Shown: positions 8,752 to 16,874, counted from the stretch's first letter. The stretch: 64,000 nt of DNA from an uncultured Oscillospiraceae bacterium (GCA_910587255.1 CAJUKT010000020.1:40398-104397); one strand, 5' to 3'. Notes: generated from the letters alone by a model not told the origin. A program made the numbers and translations.

Positions 8752-9543
8752 TCACACGCCGGCGTACCGCGCGCAGTTGAATACGCTGATGCCGATGATG
8801 AGCGCCATCAGCGCCACAAACAGCCGGTCCACCAGGGGGGCGTCCAGCTTCTTGTTCAGCGCCCGGCCCAGGATTCCCCCGCCGATGCCCCCCGCGGCCA
8901 TCAGCGCCAGCACCTCCGGCCGGAAGGGCGGGACGGTGCGGGCGGCCAGGGTGGCGATCAGGCTGAACAGCTGCCCGAAGAAGATGACATACAGGCTGTT
9001 GGCGGCGGCGGTTTTGGTGTCCATGCTGAAAAAGAAGTAGAGCACTACCAGATTGATGGGCCCGCCGCCGATGCCCAAAAAGCTGGACATGCAGCCCAGG
9101 GCCAGGCCGATGGCGGCGCAGGCGGGCTTGTTTTCCAGGCGCAGGGTGCGCACCCTGTCCTTGTTCAGGGTATAGATGAGCGTGCCCAGGGTGACGGCGG
9201 CCAGGCAGGCGGCCTGGATGGCGCCCACGGCGTTGGGGTCGCCGGACATGGCCTTCACGGCGGAAAACAGCCGGCTGCCCAAAAGCCCCCCCGCTGCCGA
9301 GCCCAGGGCCAGGGGCGTCCCGGTGGACAGGGACACCCGCCGCTCTCCGGCCAGCATGGCCCGGCCCACGGAGTAGCAGCTCATGGACAGCACCGTACAG
9401 CCGGACAAAAAGCTGATGGCGGCCACGTCCTCCAGCCGCAGCAGGTCCAGCACGGGCTTGATGATGACCCCGCCGCCGATGCCGCACACGGCGCCCACAG
9501 TGCTGGCCAGCAGGCTGACCAGGAAAAAAATCAGCAATTGCAT
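8752..9543 (-). CDS. TauE/SafE (TSUP) family membrane permease
   Basis: This 263-residue protein has about eight membrane helices and the duplicated glycine-rich signature of the family: GAVCGIGGGVIIKP near residue 17 and SFLGIGGGPINLV near residue 155. The family exports or imports small sulfur-containing or organic anions (sulfite, sulfoacetate, sulfonates). No neighbouring gene identifies the substrate. It is transcribed on its own, with a larC terminator upstream and the Sel1 gene downstream in the same direction. Confidence 0.9.
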   Translation of the reverse strand: MQLLIFFLVSLLASTVGAVCGIGGGVIIKPVLDLLRLEDVAAISFLSGCTVLSMSCYSVGRAMLAGERRVSLSTGTPLALGSAAGGLLGSRLFSAVKAMSGDPNAVGAIQAACLAAVTLGTLIYTLNKDRVRTLRLENKPACAAIGLALGCMSSFLGIGGGPINLVVLYFFFSMDTKTAAANSLYVIFFGQLFSLIATLAARTVPPFRPEVLALMAAGGIGGGILGRALNKKLDAPLVDRLFVALMALIIGISVFNCARYAGV

Positions 9544-9737
9544 AAGCCGTCCCCCTATCGCTGGGTGAGATTCCGCCCCCGCCGGGGCGCAAAAACAGGA
9601 TACCGCAAAAAGGCCGCGGGCACAAGCGGAAAATGTGAAAACTGTCCCTGATCCGGGCGCCGGGATAAAAAACGCCGGGACGGCCTGCGTCCCGGCGGGC
9701 GGCGGCCTCGGGAACCCAAGGGGGGCGCCGTTTTTAT
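9544..9737. other. Intergenic region between larC repeat and TSUP gene
   Basis: Apart from the terminator at 9666-9697 I see no recognisable element. The TSUP promoter must lie here or further upstream, but no convincing -10/-35 pair is visible. Confidence 0.4.
9666..9697 (-). terminator. Rho-independent terminator of the larE-larC operon
   Basis: On the minus strand CGCCGGGACG, a short loop and CGTCCCGGCG are followed by TTTTTT. This is a textbook terminator located beyond the larC stop codon and beyond the 9738-9907 repeat, so the repeat is transcribed as part of the 3' untranslated region. Confidence 0.9.
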
Positions 9738-9907
9738 CTCAGAAGCCGTACCAATAGCCTCAGCGCCCGGCTCTGCGGCCAAAATTGCCGCCGGCCGCGT
9801 TGAAAAATCTTGAAACACACCAAGCATTCCCGTGATTCTTCGCCTTGCCGCCGGCAATTTTGACTCGGGCATCTGAAATACTTCGGTTATTGGTACAGCT
9901 TCTCACT
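9738..9907 (-). repeat. 170-bp palindrome-ended repeat, copy 2 (overlaps end of larC)
   Basis: It is highly similar over its whole length to 5284-5452, with only scattered substitutions. Ends are inverted (AGTGAGAAGCTGTACC on the minus strand against CTCAGAAGCCGTACC on the plus strand). As in copy 1, the element starts exactly at the TGA stop codon of the upstream gene, here larC. It ends 40 bp before the operon terminator. Confidence 0.8.
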
Positions 9908-11138
9908 GTCCGCCGGGGCTGTCCAGCAGCTGCGCGGCCTGGCGCAGGCCGATCCCCCGCTCCCGGGCGATGGCGGCCAGATCGTCGAACTCGTACTTCT
10001 CTCGGGCAACCCCATAGCCCGACGCCCGCTTGCACCGGACGGGGCCCAGGGGGGTGTCCAGCGCGGCGCACTCCCGCTCCAGCACGTGGCGGCGCAGGGC
10101 GCACTCCCGCACGCCCAGGGTGGTGGTATGGCGGAAGAGCAGGGCGCACAGCGCGTCCCGGTCCGCCGGGGCGCACATCACCCGCAGCAGGGTGCCGGGG
10201 CGGCACTTCTTCATGCCGATGGGGACGGTGTACACGTCCAGCGCCCCCCCCTCAAGCAGCCGCTCCATGGCAAAGCCCAGCTCCTCGCCGGTCATGTCGT
10301 CCACATTGCAGGACAGCTCCACAACGCTGTCCCCGCCGTCCTCCGCCTCGCCCAGCATGGCCCGCAGGCAGTTGGCCGCCGGGAAGTCCTTCTGCCCGCA
10401 GCCGTAGCCCACGGCGCAGGGGCGCATCACCGGCATATCGCCGAAGCGGGTGACGAAGTGCTTGAGTAGCGCCGCGCCGGTGGGGGTGCACAGCTCCCCC
10501 TGAATATCCCCGCCGTAGATGGGCACGCCCTGGAGCAGCAGTGCGGCGGCGGGGGCGGGCACCGGCAGCAGCCCGTGGGCGCAGCGCACCTGCCCCGTCC
10601 CCACCCGGACGGGGGAGCACACCACCTGGCCGGGGGCCAGCGCGTCCATAAGCATACAGGCCATGGTGATATCGGCCACCGCGTCCAGCGCGCCCACCTC
10701 ATGAAAGTGGACCTCGTCCACCGGCACGCCATGGACCTGGCTCTCCGCCTGGGCGATGAGGGAGTATACCGCCATGACCTGGTCCTTCACCCGCGCAGGG
10801 AGGTCCAGGTGGTCTTGGACAATGTGCCCGATGCCGTCCATGCCGCTGTGGTGGTGATGGTGTTCGTGGTCATGGTGGTGCTCGTGCTCGTGGTGGTGTT
10901 CGTGGTCATGGCCGTGGTGGTCGCAGCTGTGCTCCTCCTGGCCGTGGACCGTCACCGACAACCGGGTGCCGGTGATGCCGCACTTGACGGCCCGCTCCCG
11001 GGAGACGTGGACGCCGGGCAGGCCCAGGGCGTTGACCTGGGCCACAAAGGCGTCCGGGTCGGGCAGCAGCTCCAGCAGGGCGGCGGACAGCATATCCCCC
11101 GCCGCCCCCATGCCGCAGTCCAGATACAGTATTTTCAT
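9903..11138 (-). CDS. larC: Nickel pincer cofactor biosynthesis protein LarC (single full-length ORF)
   Basis: LarC is the CTP-dependent nickel insertase (cyclometallase) that finishes the nickel-pincer nucleotide cofactor of lactate racemase and related LarA enzymes. The 411-residue protein shows the family start (LYLDCGMGAAGDM), a very histidine-rich stretch at about residues 72-98 that is likely nickel binding or storage, the VHFHEVGALDAVAD block, and a C-terminal domain (ELSCNVDDMTGEELG). In some lactobacilli larC is split by a programmed frameshift; here it is continuous. It follows larE by 16 bases. larA and larB are not in this window. Confidence 0.93.
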   Translation of the reverse strand: MKILYLDCGMGAAGDMLSAALLELLPDPDAFVAQVNALGLPGVHVSRERAVKCGITGTRLSVTVHGQEEHSCDHHGHDHEHHHEHEHHHDHEHHHHHSGMDGIGHIVQDHLDLPARVKDQVMAVYSLIAQAESQVHGVPVDEVHFHEVGALDAVADITMACMLMDALAPGQVVCSPVRVGTGQVRCAHGLLPVPAPAAALLLQGVPIYGGDIQGELCTPTGAALLKHFVTRFGDMPVMRPCAVGYGCGQKDFPAANCLRAMLGEAEDGGDSVVELSCNVDDMTGEELGFAMERLLEGGALDVYTVPIGMKKCRPGTLLRVMCAPADRDALCALLFRHTTTLGVRECALRRHVLERECAALDTPLGPVRCKRASGYGVAREKYEFDDLAAIARERGIGLRQAAQLLDSPGGQ

Positions 11139-11154
11139 CGTGTGTGCGCTCCCT

Positions 11155-11913
11155 TCATCGTGGTTCGCCGGCCCGGGGCTCCAGGTCCAGCAGCACTGCG
11201 GAATATTTCCCCTTCAGCCCGTCCAGCACCTGGCCGCGCCGCTCCAGCAGGAGGGGGAGCTGCCCCTCGGGCAGCTGGATCATGGCCCGCCCCCCCAAAA
11301 GCCGCACCCGGAAATCGGAAAAGCCCAGGGAGAAGAGCAGCGATTCCGCCGCCTCGGTTTTTTGCAGCTTTTCCCGGGTAATCTCCTCCCCGGCCGGGAT
11401 GCGGGTGGCCAGGCAGGCGTAGGCGGGCTTGTCCCAGGTGAACAGCCCCGCCTCCTTTGACAGGCGGCGGACCTCCCCCTTGCTCAGCCCGCACTCCCGC
11501 AGGGGGGAGCGGACACGCAGCTCCCGCAGGGCCCGCATACCGGGGCGGTCCCACGCGTCGTCGGAGGCGTTGGTGCCGTCGATCAAAAGGGGGAAGCCGT
11601 CCTCCCGGGCGGCCCGGGAGATGGCGGAGAATACGGCCCGCTTGCAGTGGTAGCAGCGGTCGGCCGGGTTGGCCGCCACCTCCGGCAGGGCCAGCACGTC
11701 CAGCTCTACCGCCCGCAGCTCCACCCCCAGCTCCCCGGCCAGCCGCCGGGCGTCCTCCCACTCGAAGGCGGGCTGGAAGGGCGAGCGGGCGCAGTAGGCC
11801 CGCACCCGCCGGGCGTAGCGGGCGGCGGCGTACAGCAGGTAGGCGGAGTCCGTCCCGCCGGAGAAGGCCACCGCCGCGCGGGGGTTGGCCTGGAAAAATT
11901 CTGGCAGCGTCAT
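11155..11913 (-). CDS. larE: ATP-dependent sacrificial sulfur transferase LarE
   Basis: LarE adenylates the pyridinium dicarboxylate precursor and donates sulfur for the nickel-pincer cofactor. The 252-residue protein has the PP-loop SGGTDS near residue 19, a CYHCK pair near residue 88, and PAYACLATR around residue 164, where the sacrificial or cluster-binding cysteine of the family sits. The start is preceded by GGGAGGGGGG. The gene lies between the LtaS-like gene (18-base gap) and larC (16-base gap), so all three are probably one message. Confidence 0.92.
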   Translation of the reverse strand: MTLPEFFQANPRAAVAFSGGTDSAYLLYAAARYARRVRAYCARSPFQPAFEWEDARRLAGELGVELRAVELDVLALPEVAANPADRCYHCKRAVFSAISRAAREDGFPLLIDGTNASDDAWDRPGMRALRELRVRSPLRECGLSKGEVRRLSKEAGLFTWDKPAYACLATRIPAGEEITREKLQKTEAAESLLFSLGFSDFRVRLLGGRAMIQLPEGQLPLLLERRGQVLDGLKGKYSAVLLDLEPRAGEPR

Positions 11914-11931
11914 ATCGTCCCCCCCTCCCGC

Positions 11932-13791
11932 TCAGCGCAGCGTCTGGTGGGCGCGGCAGTAGCTCAGGCAGAGCAGCCTGCGCGCCAGCTCCGCCTGCTC
12001 CGGGGGGAGCTGGGCGGTCAGCTCCCCGCTGGCGGTGAGGCGGACGCCGTGGCTGTGGATCACGGGAAGCTGGGCCCGGCACTGGTCCGCCGCCTGCATA
12101 TAGGCGTCCCCCGTCCAGCCCAGCTGCTCAAAGAGCACATTCATCAGGAAGCAGGGGGAGATATCCGGCCCCTCCCCGGCGATGTCCCGGCCGACGGCCG
12201 CCTTGGCTGCCTCGTTGGCCCAGATGAGGTAGGGGGTGGACCAGTAGTTGTAAAAGCCCTCCCGGCTGTCCTGGTCCAGGGTCACGCCCAGGGCGTGGTA
12301 GACGCTGTTGCCGTTGCCCAGCCAGGGCTTGTGGTCCCCAAACACCACCAGTACGATGGGCTCATCCGAGGCACGGAAAGCGTCTACCATGTCCGCCAGG
12401 TGCCTTTGGGTGGCCATCACCGAGCCCAGGTAGTTGGACAGGATATACCGGGAGGCGTCGTCAAGCCCCGGATTGGTGAAAAAGTCCTCCGGCTCCCCCC
12501 ACCAGCACTCCCGGTCCCCGTAGGGGCCGTGCCCCTGGTAGGTGACGGAGAAGGAGAACAGCGGCGCGTCCTGCTCCAGCTGCTCCAGGACGGTCCGGGT
12601 GAGGTCGGGCAGGAACCCGTCGTCGTTGAGAACCGGGTCTGCGCCGTACACCGGGCCGAAGTAGTCCTCCGTGAAGCGGTAGGAGTCGAAGCCCAGGTAG
12701 GCATTCACATTCTGCCGGTTATAGAACCAGTTGTAGCTGGGGTGGCTGCCGGTGGCCCGGTAGCCCTGGCCCTTGAGGTAGCGTACGTAGGAGGGGGCGT
12801 CCCCCCGGTAGTCGTAATTCCCGTCGGCCACGCCGGTGAGGAAGGCCCGCTCGGTATTGACGGTGCCCCCGGCGAAGATGTTGGAGAGCAGGGCGCCGGA
12901 ATAGCCCTCCGCCTCCAGGGCGTGCCAGATAGCGTATACGTCCTGGGAGAACTGGATCTCCTCAAACTGGGAGAAGTCGGTGAAGGCCTCCAGCATGATG
13001 CCCACAAGGTTCACCTTTTTGTCCTCCGGGATGGCGGCGTCCTCATATTGGGCCAGCCACCCCTCCGCCTCCCGCTGGTCATAGCCCTCCGGGGGCCGGG
13101 GGAAGGCGTCCTTTACACTATGGAGAAAGGGATAGAGCAGCCCCCGGGACACATACTGCTGGGTGACCGACCACTTGTTGATATGTTCCTCGCTGGCGTT
13201 GTCCTGGTATGCCTGGTCGCTGGCGTACAGCGGGGCCAGGGCGGCGGCGCAGGCCAGGGCCGCCCCCGCCGTCAGCGCCCGGAAGCGCGCCCGGGGCCGG
13301 CCCCGGGCCAGCAGGGCCAGCAGCGCCGCGCTGAGCAGCGCGCAGGCCAGGGCGGCGGCCAGCTTGCCGAACAGGAACAGCTGGTATTTGCCCGCCATAT
13401 TCCCCGCCTCCCCCAGCAGCAGCAGGTCGGCGGCGATCACCGGGTCGTCCCGGAAGAACATCTTGTAGGCGTTCGCGGCGGCCAGCGCCAGCACCGGCAG
13501 CGCGGTGAGCGCATAGGCCAGCCAGGCCCGGCCGGTGAGGCCGAACAGCAGCGCCATGAGCACCACGGGGGGGAGCAGGTTGAGCGCCACCAGCGCCGGA
13601 TGGGCAAAGTAATCATAAAACAGCTCCCAGCCGTACTGGGCGGGGGCCAGCATCAGGCACAAAAGCCCCAGCGCCAGCGCCGCCCCCAGCATGAGCAGCC
13701 CGTTCCACAGCCAGAAGGCCGCCCGGCGGGGGGCGGAGAGCCCGTCCTCCGGGCGCTTCTGGAATAAAAAGCAGGAGAATAGTCGTTTCAT
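11932..13791 (-). CDS. LtaS-like membrane phosphoglycerol transferase / sulfatase-fold protein
   Basis: The 619-residue protein has about five N-terminal membrane helices (residues 20-200) and a large extracellular alkaline-phosphatase/sulfatase-fold domain. Expected landmarks are the nucleophile region GGTVNTERAFLTG, the late metal-binding VVFGDHKPWLG, and a YQGHGPYG loop. The family makes lipoteichoic-acid-type glycerol-phosphate polymers or decorates cell-surface glycans. I chose the ATG at 13791 because GGAGGC sits 8 bases upstream; the frame is open to 13866. Linkage to larE/larC is by position only and no shared function is evident. Confidence 0.85.
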   Translation of the reverse strand: MKRLFSCFLFQKRPEDGLSAPRRAAFWLWNGLLMLGAALALGLLCLMLAPAQYGWELFYDYFAHPALVALNLLPPVVLMALLFGLTGRAWLAYALTALPVLALAAANAYKMFFRDDPVIAADLLLLGEAGNMAGKYQLFLFGKLAAALACALLSAALLALLARGRPRARFRALTAGAALACAAALAPLYASDQAYQDNASEEHINKWSVTQQYVSRGLLYPFLHSVKDAFPRPPEGYDQREAEGWLAQYEDAAIPEDKKVNLVGIMLEAFTDFSQFEEIQFSQDVYAIWHALEAEGYSGALLSNIFAGGTVNTERAFLTGVADGNYDYRGDAPSYVRYLKGQGYRATGSHPSYNWFYNRQNVNAYLGFDSYRFTEDYFGPVYGADPVLNDDGFLPDLTRTVLEQLEQDAPLFSFSVTYQGHGPYGDRECWWGEPEDFFTNPGLDDASRYILSNYLGSVMATQRHLADMVDAFRASDEPIVLVVFGDHKPWLGNGNSVYHALGVTLDQDSREGFYNYWSTPYLIWANEAAKAAVGRDIAGEGPDISPCFLMNVLFEQLGWTGDAYMQAADQCRAQLPVIHSHGVRLTASGELTAQLPPEQAELARRLLCLSYCRAHQTLR

Positions 13792-13816
13792 CGCCGTGCC
13801 TCCACAAAAAGATATA

Positions 13817-13857
13817 CCGGCGGCGGGCAGCCCGTTCCTGGATGCCCGCCGCCGGTA
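13817..13857 (-). promoter_or_regulatory. Strong leader hairpin before the LtaS-like gene
   Basis: ACCGGCGGCGGGCA and TGCCCGCCGCCGGT form a perfect 14-bp stem. On the minus strand it is followed by TATATCTTTTTG and then the ribosome site. It may be an attenuator-like or mRNA-stabilising 5' hairpin; a TAGAAT hexamer that could be a -10 element overlaps its upstream edge. Confidence 0.5.
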
Positions 13858-13943
13858 TTCTACCACAATTCGCCCCGCTGTGCACGGGCAAACCTGCGAT
13901 TTTACGAAAAGTTAAAAAGATTGGGGCCCATCGGAGGGGACGA

Positions 13944-15368
13944 TCAGTAGGCCAGCTTTTCCTCCAGCCAGCTTTTCAGCTCGCTGATGGGCACGCGCAC
14001 CTGGTCCATGGTGTCCCGGTCCCGGATGGTGACGGCGTGGTCGGCAGTCTCGGTCTCGCTGCCCACGGTGGCGAAGTCCACGGTGATGCAGTAGGGCGTG
14101 CCGGTCTCGTCCTGGCGGCGGTAGCGCTTGCCGATGGAGCCGGCGTCGTCAAAGTCCACCATGAAATGCTTGGACAGCTCGGCCTGGATCTCCCGGGCCT
14201 TGCCGCCCAGCTTCTTGGACAGGGGGAGCACCGCGCACTTGAAGGGGGCCAGGGCGGGGTGCAGGCGCAGCACGGTGCGCACGTCGTTCTTGGCCTCGTC
14301 CACCACCTCCTCGTCGTAGGCGTTGCAAAGGAATGCCAGCAGCATCCGCTCCACGCCCAGGGAGGGCTCGATGACATAGGGGACGTAGTGCTCGCCGGTC
14401 TCCTGGTCGAAGTAGGTCAGATCCTTGCCGGAGGTGTTCTGATGGGCGGTGAGGTCGAAGTCGGTGCGGCTGGCCACCCCCCACAGCTCGCCCCAGTCGG
14501 TGAAGGGGAAGGCGAACTCAAAGTCGGTGGTGGCGTTGGAGTAGTGGCTGAGCTCCTCCGGGTCGTGGTCGCGCAGGCGCAGGTTCTCCTCCTTGACGCC
14601 CAGGTTCAGCAGCCACTGGTGGCAGAAGTCTTTCCAGTAGGCGAACCACTCCAGCTCCGTGCCCGGCTTGCAGAAGAACTCCAGCTCCATCTGCTCGAAC
14701 TCTCGGGTGCGGAAGATGAAGTTGCCCGGGGTGATCTCGTTGCGGAAGGACTTGCCGATCTGGCCGATGCCGAAGGGCAGCTTGCGCCGGGTGGTGCGCT
14801 GGACGTTGACGAAGTTGGTGAAAATGCCCTGGGCGGTCTCGGGGCGCAGGTAGACGGTGTTTTTCGCGTCCTCGGTGACCCCCTGGAAGGTTTTGAACAT
14901 CAGGTTGAACTGCCGGATATCCGTCCAGTTGAACTTGCCGCAGGTGGGGCAGGCGATCTGGTGCTCGTCGATGAACGACTTCATCTCCTGCTGGCTCATG
15001 GCGTCCACGCTGCGGCCCAGCTGGAAGCCGTTCTCCTGGCACCAGTCCTCGATCACCTTGTCGGCGCGGAAGCGCTCGTGGCACTCCTTGCAGTCCATGA
15101 GGGGGTCGGAGAAGCCGCCCACGTGGCCGGAGGCCACCCACACCTGGGGGTTCATGAGGATGGCGGCGTCCAGCCCCACGTTATAGGGGTTTTCCTGGAC
15201 GAACTTCTTCCACCAGGCCTTTTTCACGTTGTTCTTCAGCTCCACGCCCAGGGGGCCGTAATCCCAGGTGTTGGCAAGGCCGCCGTAAATCTCGCTCCCG
15301 GCGAAGATGAAGCCCCGGGCCTTGCACAGGTTCACGATCTTTTCCATACTCTTTTCGCTGCTTTTCAC
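13944..15368 (-). CDS. glyS: Glycyl-tRNA synthetase, single-chain dimeric type
   Basis: This 474-residue class II synthetase charges tRNA-Gly. It shows the family N-terminus (ARGFIFAGSEIYGGLANTWDYGPLG), a CPTCGKFNWTD insertion, GIGQIGKSFRNEITPGNFIFRTREFEQMELEFF (motif 2 region, about residues 195-225) and a C-terminal anticodon-binding domain. I place the start at GTG 15368 (peptide VKSSEKSMEKI) because AAAGGAGCG lies 8 bases upstream; an internal ATG at 15347 is the alternative. The frame stays open upstream to 15545, but that part is leader RNA and a dispersed repeat, not protein. Expression is controlled by the promoter at 15785-15813 and the T-box leader. Confidence 0.95.
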   Translation of the reverse strand: MKSSEKSMEKIVNLCKARGFIFAGSEIYGGLANTWDYGPLGVELKNNVKKAWWKKFVQENPYNVGLDAAILMNPQVWVASGHVGGFSDPLMDCKECHERFRADKVIEDWCQENGFQLGRSVDAMSQQEMKSFIDEHQIACPTCGKFNWTDIRQFNLMFKTFQGVTEDAKNTVYLRPETAQGIFTNFVNVQRTTRRKLPFGIGQIGKSFRNEITPGNFIFRTREFEQMELEFFCKPGTELEWFAYWKDFCHQWLLNLGVKEENLRLRDHDPEELSHYSNATTDFEFAFPFTDWGELWGVASRTDFDLTAHQNTSGKDLTYFDQETGEHYVPYVIEPSLGVERMLLAFLCNAYDEEVVDEAKNDVRTVLRLHPALAPFKCAVLPLSKKLGGKAREIQAELSKHFMVDFDDAGSIGKRYRRQDETGTPYCITVDFATVGSETETADHAVTIRDRDTMDQVRVPISELKSWLEEKLAY

Positions 15369-15401
15369 AATATACCGCTCCTTTTCCGTGTTTTCCGGCT
15401 C

Positions 15402-15437
15402 AAAACGAAAACGCCCTGAGCCGTTTGGCTCAGGGCG
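15402..15437 (-). terminator. Leader terminator of the glyS T-box
   Basis: CGCCCTGAGCC, AAAC, GGCTCAGGGCG followed by TTTTCGTTTT on the minus strand forms an intrinsic terminator 35 bases before the glyS start codon. In a T-box leader it would form when tRNA-Gly is charged. Confidence 0.85.
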
Positions 15438-15445
15438 AACAGCTG

Positions 15446-15553
15446 TCACGCTTCGCAAGGGTCTGGACGCTCGGTCGCTTTCCCTTCGACTCGGGCCGGC
15501 TGCGGGCCGCCCTGCGGCCCTGCGCTCGCCCTCGCTCCGGTCCAAGCTTCCTC
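15446..15553 (-). repeat. Structured dispersed repeat (family 2), copy in the glyS leader
   Basis: On the minus strand it begins GAGGAAGCTTGGACCGGAGC and ends AGCGTGA, matching 19068-19178 over both flanks. Its middle contains the hairpin GGGCCGC-AGG-GCGGCCC, where the other copies carry differently sequenced hairpins at the same place. Confidence 0.8.
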
Positions 15554-15784
15554 ACAGCCCCTTGTTCCGCGCTTCTTCTTGTCCGCGGTTCCACCTGAAT
15601 TCGCGCCGGGCGCAGATGGGCCGGGCGCGCGCTCTTGCCCGGTAACGGCGGGGGCCGCCGGGCCATTGCCTGCCCGGGCTCGGGAGTGCCTTCCCGCCGC
15701 GCCTTCGTGGGACTTGCACCGTCCGTCCCCTCTCTTGAAACCCGTGCGCGTGGTACTGTTCTCCGTCACTGCTTTGCGGCGTCC

Positions 15785-15813
15785 ATTCTATTACAGAAAG
15801 CCGGGGCTGTCAA
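15785..15813 (-). promoter_or_regulatory. Strong sigma-A promoter of glyS
   Basis: On the minus strand a perfect -35 TTGACA (15808-15813), a 17-base spacer and the -10 TAGAAT (15785-15790) lie just upstream of the T-box leader. Confidence 0.85.
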
Positions 15814-15829
15814 GGGGGCGGAACAGGGC

Positions 15830-16099
15830 TCAGCCCTCTTTTTTGCCGCCCTTGCCCGGCCGCGCCAGATGGATCAGCCCCAGCACCAGGAACACCGCGC
15901 CGATGATGATCAGCGCCGCGGCCCCTGCCATCAGGTACATCTGGGTGCGGCCCTCGCTGCGGGTGGTCACGCCCTCCACAAAGGTGAAGTCTCCGCCCAG
16001 CATCCACATGAGCGCCCCCAGCGCGGCCATGCCGGCGCCCTCCAGCAGCTCCTTAAGGGCGCTTTTGCGTGCCGCAGCGCGGTTTTGCTTATCGTCCAT
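15830..16099 (-). CDS. Small two-helix membrane protein of unknown function
   Basis: The 89-residue protein (starts MDDKQNRAAARKSALKELLE) has an amphipathic N-terminus and two hydrophobic segments at about residues 21-36 and 54-78, then a basic tail GKGGKKEG. I do not recognise a family. The start at ATG 16099 follows AAAGGAGG by 9 bases; an upstream in-frame ATG at 16180 lacks a ribosome site. It lies between the glyS promoter and zapA, is divergent from zapA, and has no obvious operon partner. Confidence 0.7.
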   Translation of the reverse strand: MDDKQNRAAARKSALKELLEGAGMAALGALMWMLGGDFTFVEGVTTRSEGRTQMYLMAGAAALIIIGAVFLVLGLIHLARPGKGGKKEG

Positions 16100-16224
16100 G
16101 CCAATACGCCTCCTTTCCGGCCCCGTCCCCGGACGGGATGTGCTTGCAAAGAGCATAGCACAGCGGGGCGGAAAAATCAAGGTGGCCCCCGGTGAAAAAT
16201 CAGCGGAGTTTTATACTTTTTTCA

Positions 16225-16253
16225 TTTCCTTTTTTTCAAAGCTGTGATATAAT
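16225..16253 (+). promoter_or_regulatory. Probable zapA promoter
   Basis: A perfect TATAAT (16248-16253) lies 33 bases before the zapA start codon; the -35 region is weak and T-rich. Confidence 0.45.
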
Positions 16254-16285
16254 GCTGAGCAAATCACTGTGCAGGAGGGAGCGCC

Positions 16286-16600
16286 ATGCAAAACCGCGTC
16301 ACCGTTACCGTGGGTGGGCTGAAATACACCCTGCTGGCCACCGAGGGAGAGGAGTACGTTCACCGGGTAGCCGCCTATGTGGATGAGAAGCTGAGGGAGA
16401 CCACCAAGGCCGGCGGCTCCTCCCAGATGGGGTGCGCCGTGCTCACCGCCGTCAACATCGCCGACGAGCGCTTCAAGGAGCGGGAGGCGTCGGAAAATCT
16501 GCGCCGCCAGCTCAAGGACCTATTGGAGGAGAACTCCCGGCTCAAGGGCGAGCTGAGCGAGGCCAAGCGGGAGATATTCAAATTGCAGCAGAAGCGGTAA
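16286..16600 (+). CDS. zapA: Cell division protein ZapA
   Basis: The 104-residue protein has the ZapA beta-strand head (NRVTVTVGGLKYTLLATEGEEYVHRVAAYVDEKL region) and a C-terminal coiled coil (about residues 62-104, rich in E/K/L with a heptad pattern). ZapA binds FtsZ at the division site and bundles filaments. The start follows AGGAGGGAG by 6 bases. The next genes (U32 peptidase, maf, mreC) are also cell-growth or housekeeping genes on the same strand, although a 359-base repeat-filled gap separates zapA from them. Confidence 0.9.
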   Translation: MQNRVTVTVGGLKYTLLATEGEEYVHRVAAYVDEKLRETTKAGGSSQMGCAVLTAVNIADERFKEREASENLRRQLKDLLEENSRLKGELSEAKREIFKLQQKR

Positions 16601-16737
16601 GCGCGAGCTTAGGCGCGCCGTCCCGGATGGACCGGAGCGAGGATGAAAAACCAAGATTTGCGGAGCAAATCTGTTTTTTATCCGAGACGGAGGGAAGCCG
16701 GGGCGAACAGCGCGCCCAAAGCGAGCGTGATAAGGAA
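16601..16737 (+). repeat. Structured dispersed repeat (family 2), tandem unit 1
   Basis: This 137-bp unit beginning GCGCGAGCTTAGGCGCGCCG is followed directly by a near-identical second unit. It contains GGACCGGAGCGAGG, the hairpin GATTTGC-GGA-GCAAATC inside an outer GGAT/ATCC stem, and ends AGCGTGATAA. It begins at the base after the zapA stop codon. Confidence 0.85.
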
Positions 16738-16874
16738 GCGCGAGCTTAGGCGCGCCGTCCCGGATGGACCGGAGCGAGGATGAAAAACCAGGATTTGCGG
16801 AGCAAATCTGTTTTTTGTCCGAGACGGAGGGAAGCCGGGGCGGGCAGCGCGCCCAGCCGGAGCGTGATAACGCC
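16738..16874 (+). repeat. Structured dispersed repeat (family 2), tandem unit 2
   Basis: This second 137-bp unit matches 16601-16737 closely, including the GATTTGC-GGA-GCAAATC hairpin. A decayed third partial unit (GCGCGACGATAGCC... to about 16926) follows. No gene lies in 16601-16959. Confidence 0.85.

Larger units (their letters stand above)
15402..15778 (-). ncRNA. T-box riboswitch leader of glyS
   Basis: The leader begins just after the promoter at 15785-15813. It has a stem I region with AGAGAGGGGACGG, a GGTGCAAG segment, the diagnostic T-box sequence AGGTGGAACCGCGG (on the minus strand within 15581-15597) and a terminator hairpin at 15402-15437. T-box leaders bind uncharged tRNA at a specifier codon and at the T-box, switching from terminator to antiterminator. 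I could not fix the specifier loop with certainty; glycine is inferred from the gene. A dispersed repeat (15446-15553) is lodged between the T-box motif and the terminator, which is abnormal. Confidence 0.85.

Noticed and set aside
5091..8780. 1229-codon plus-strand frame opposite the Sel1 gene
   Set aside because: Its repeated translation is only the complement of the 36-residue Sel1 repeats; no ribosome site and no family resemblance.
15369..15545. N-terminal extension of glycyl-tRNA synthetase
   Set aside because: The frame is open but encodes the T-box terminator and a dispersed repeat; the GTG at 15368 has a proper ribosome site and the family N-terminus follows it.
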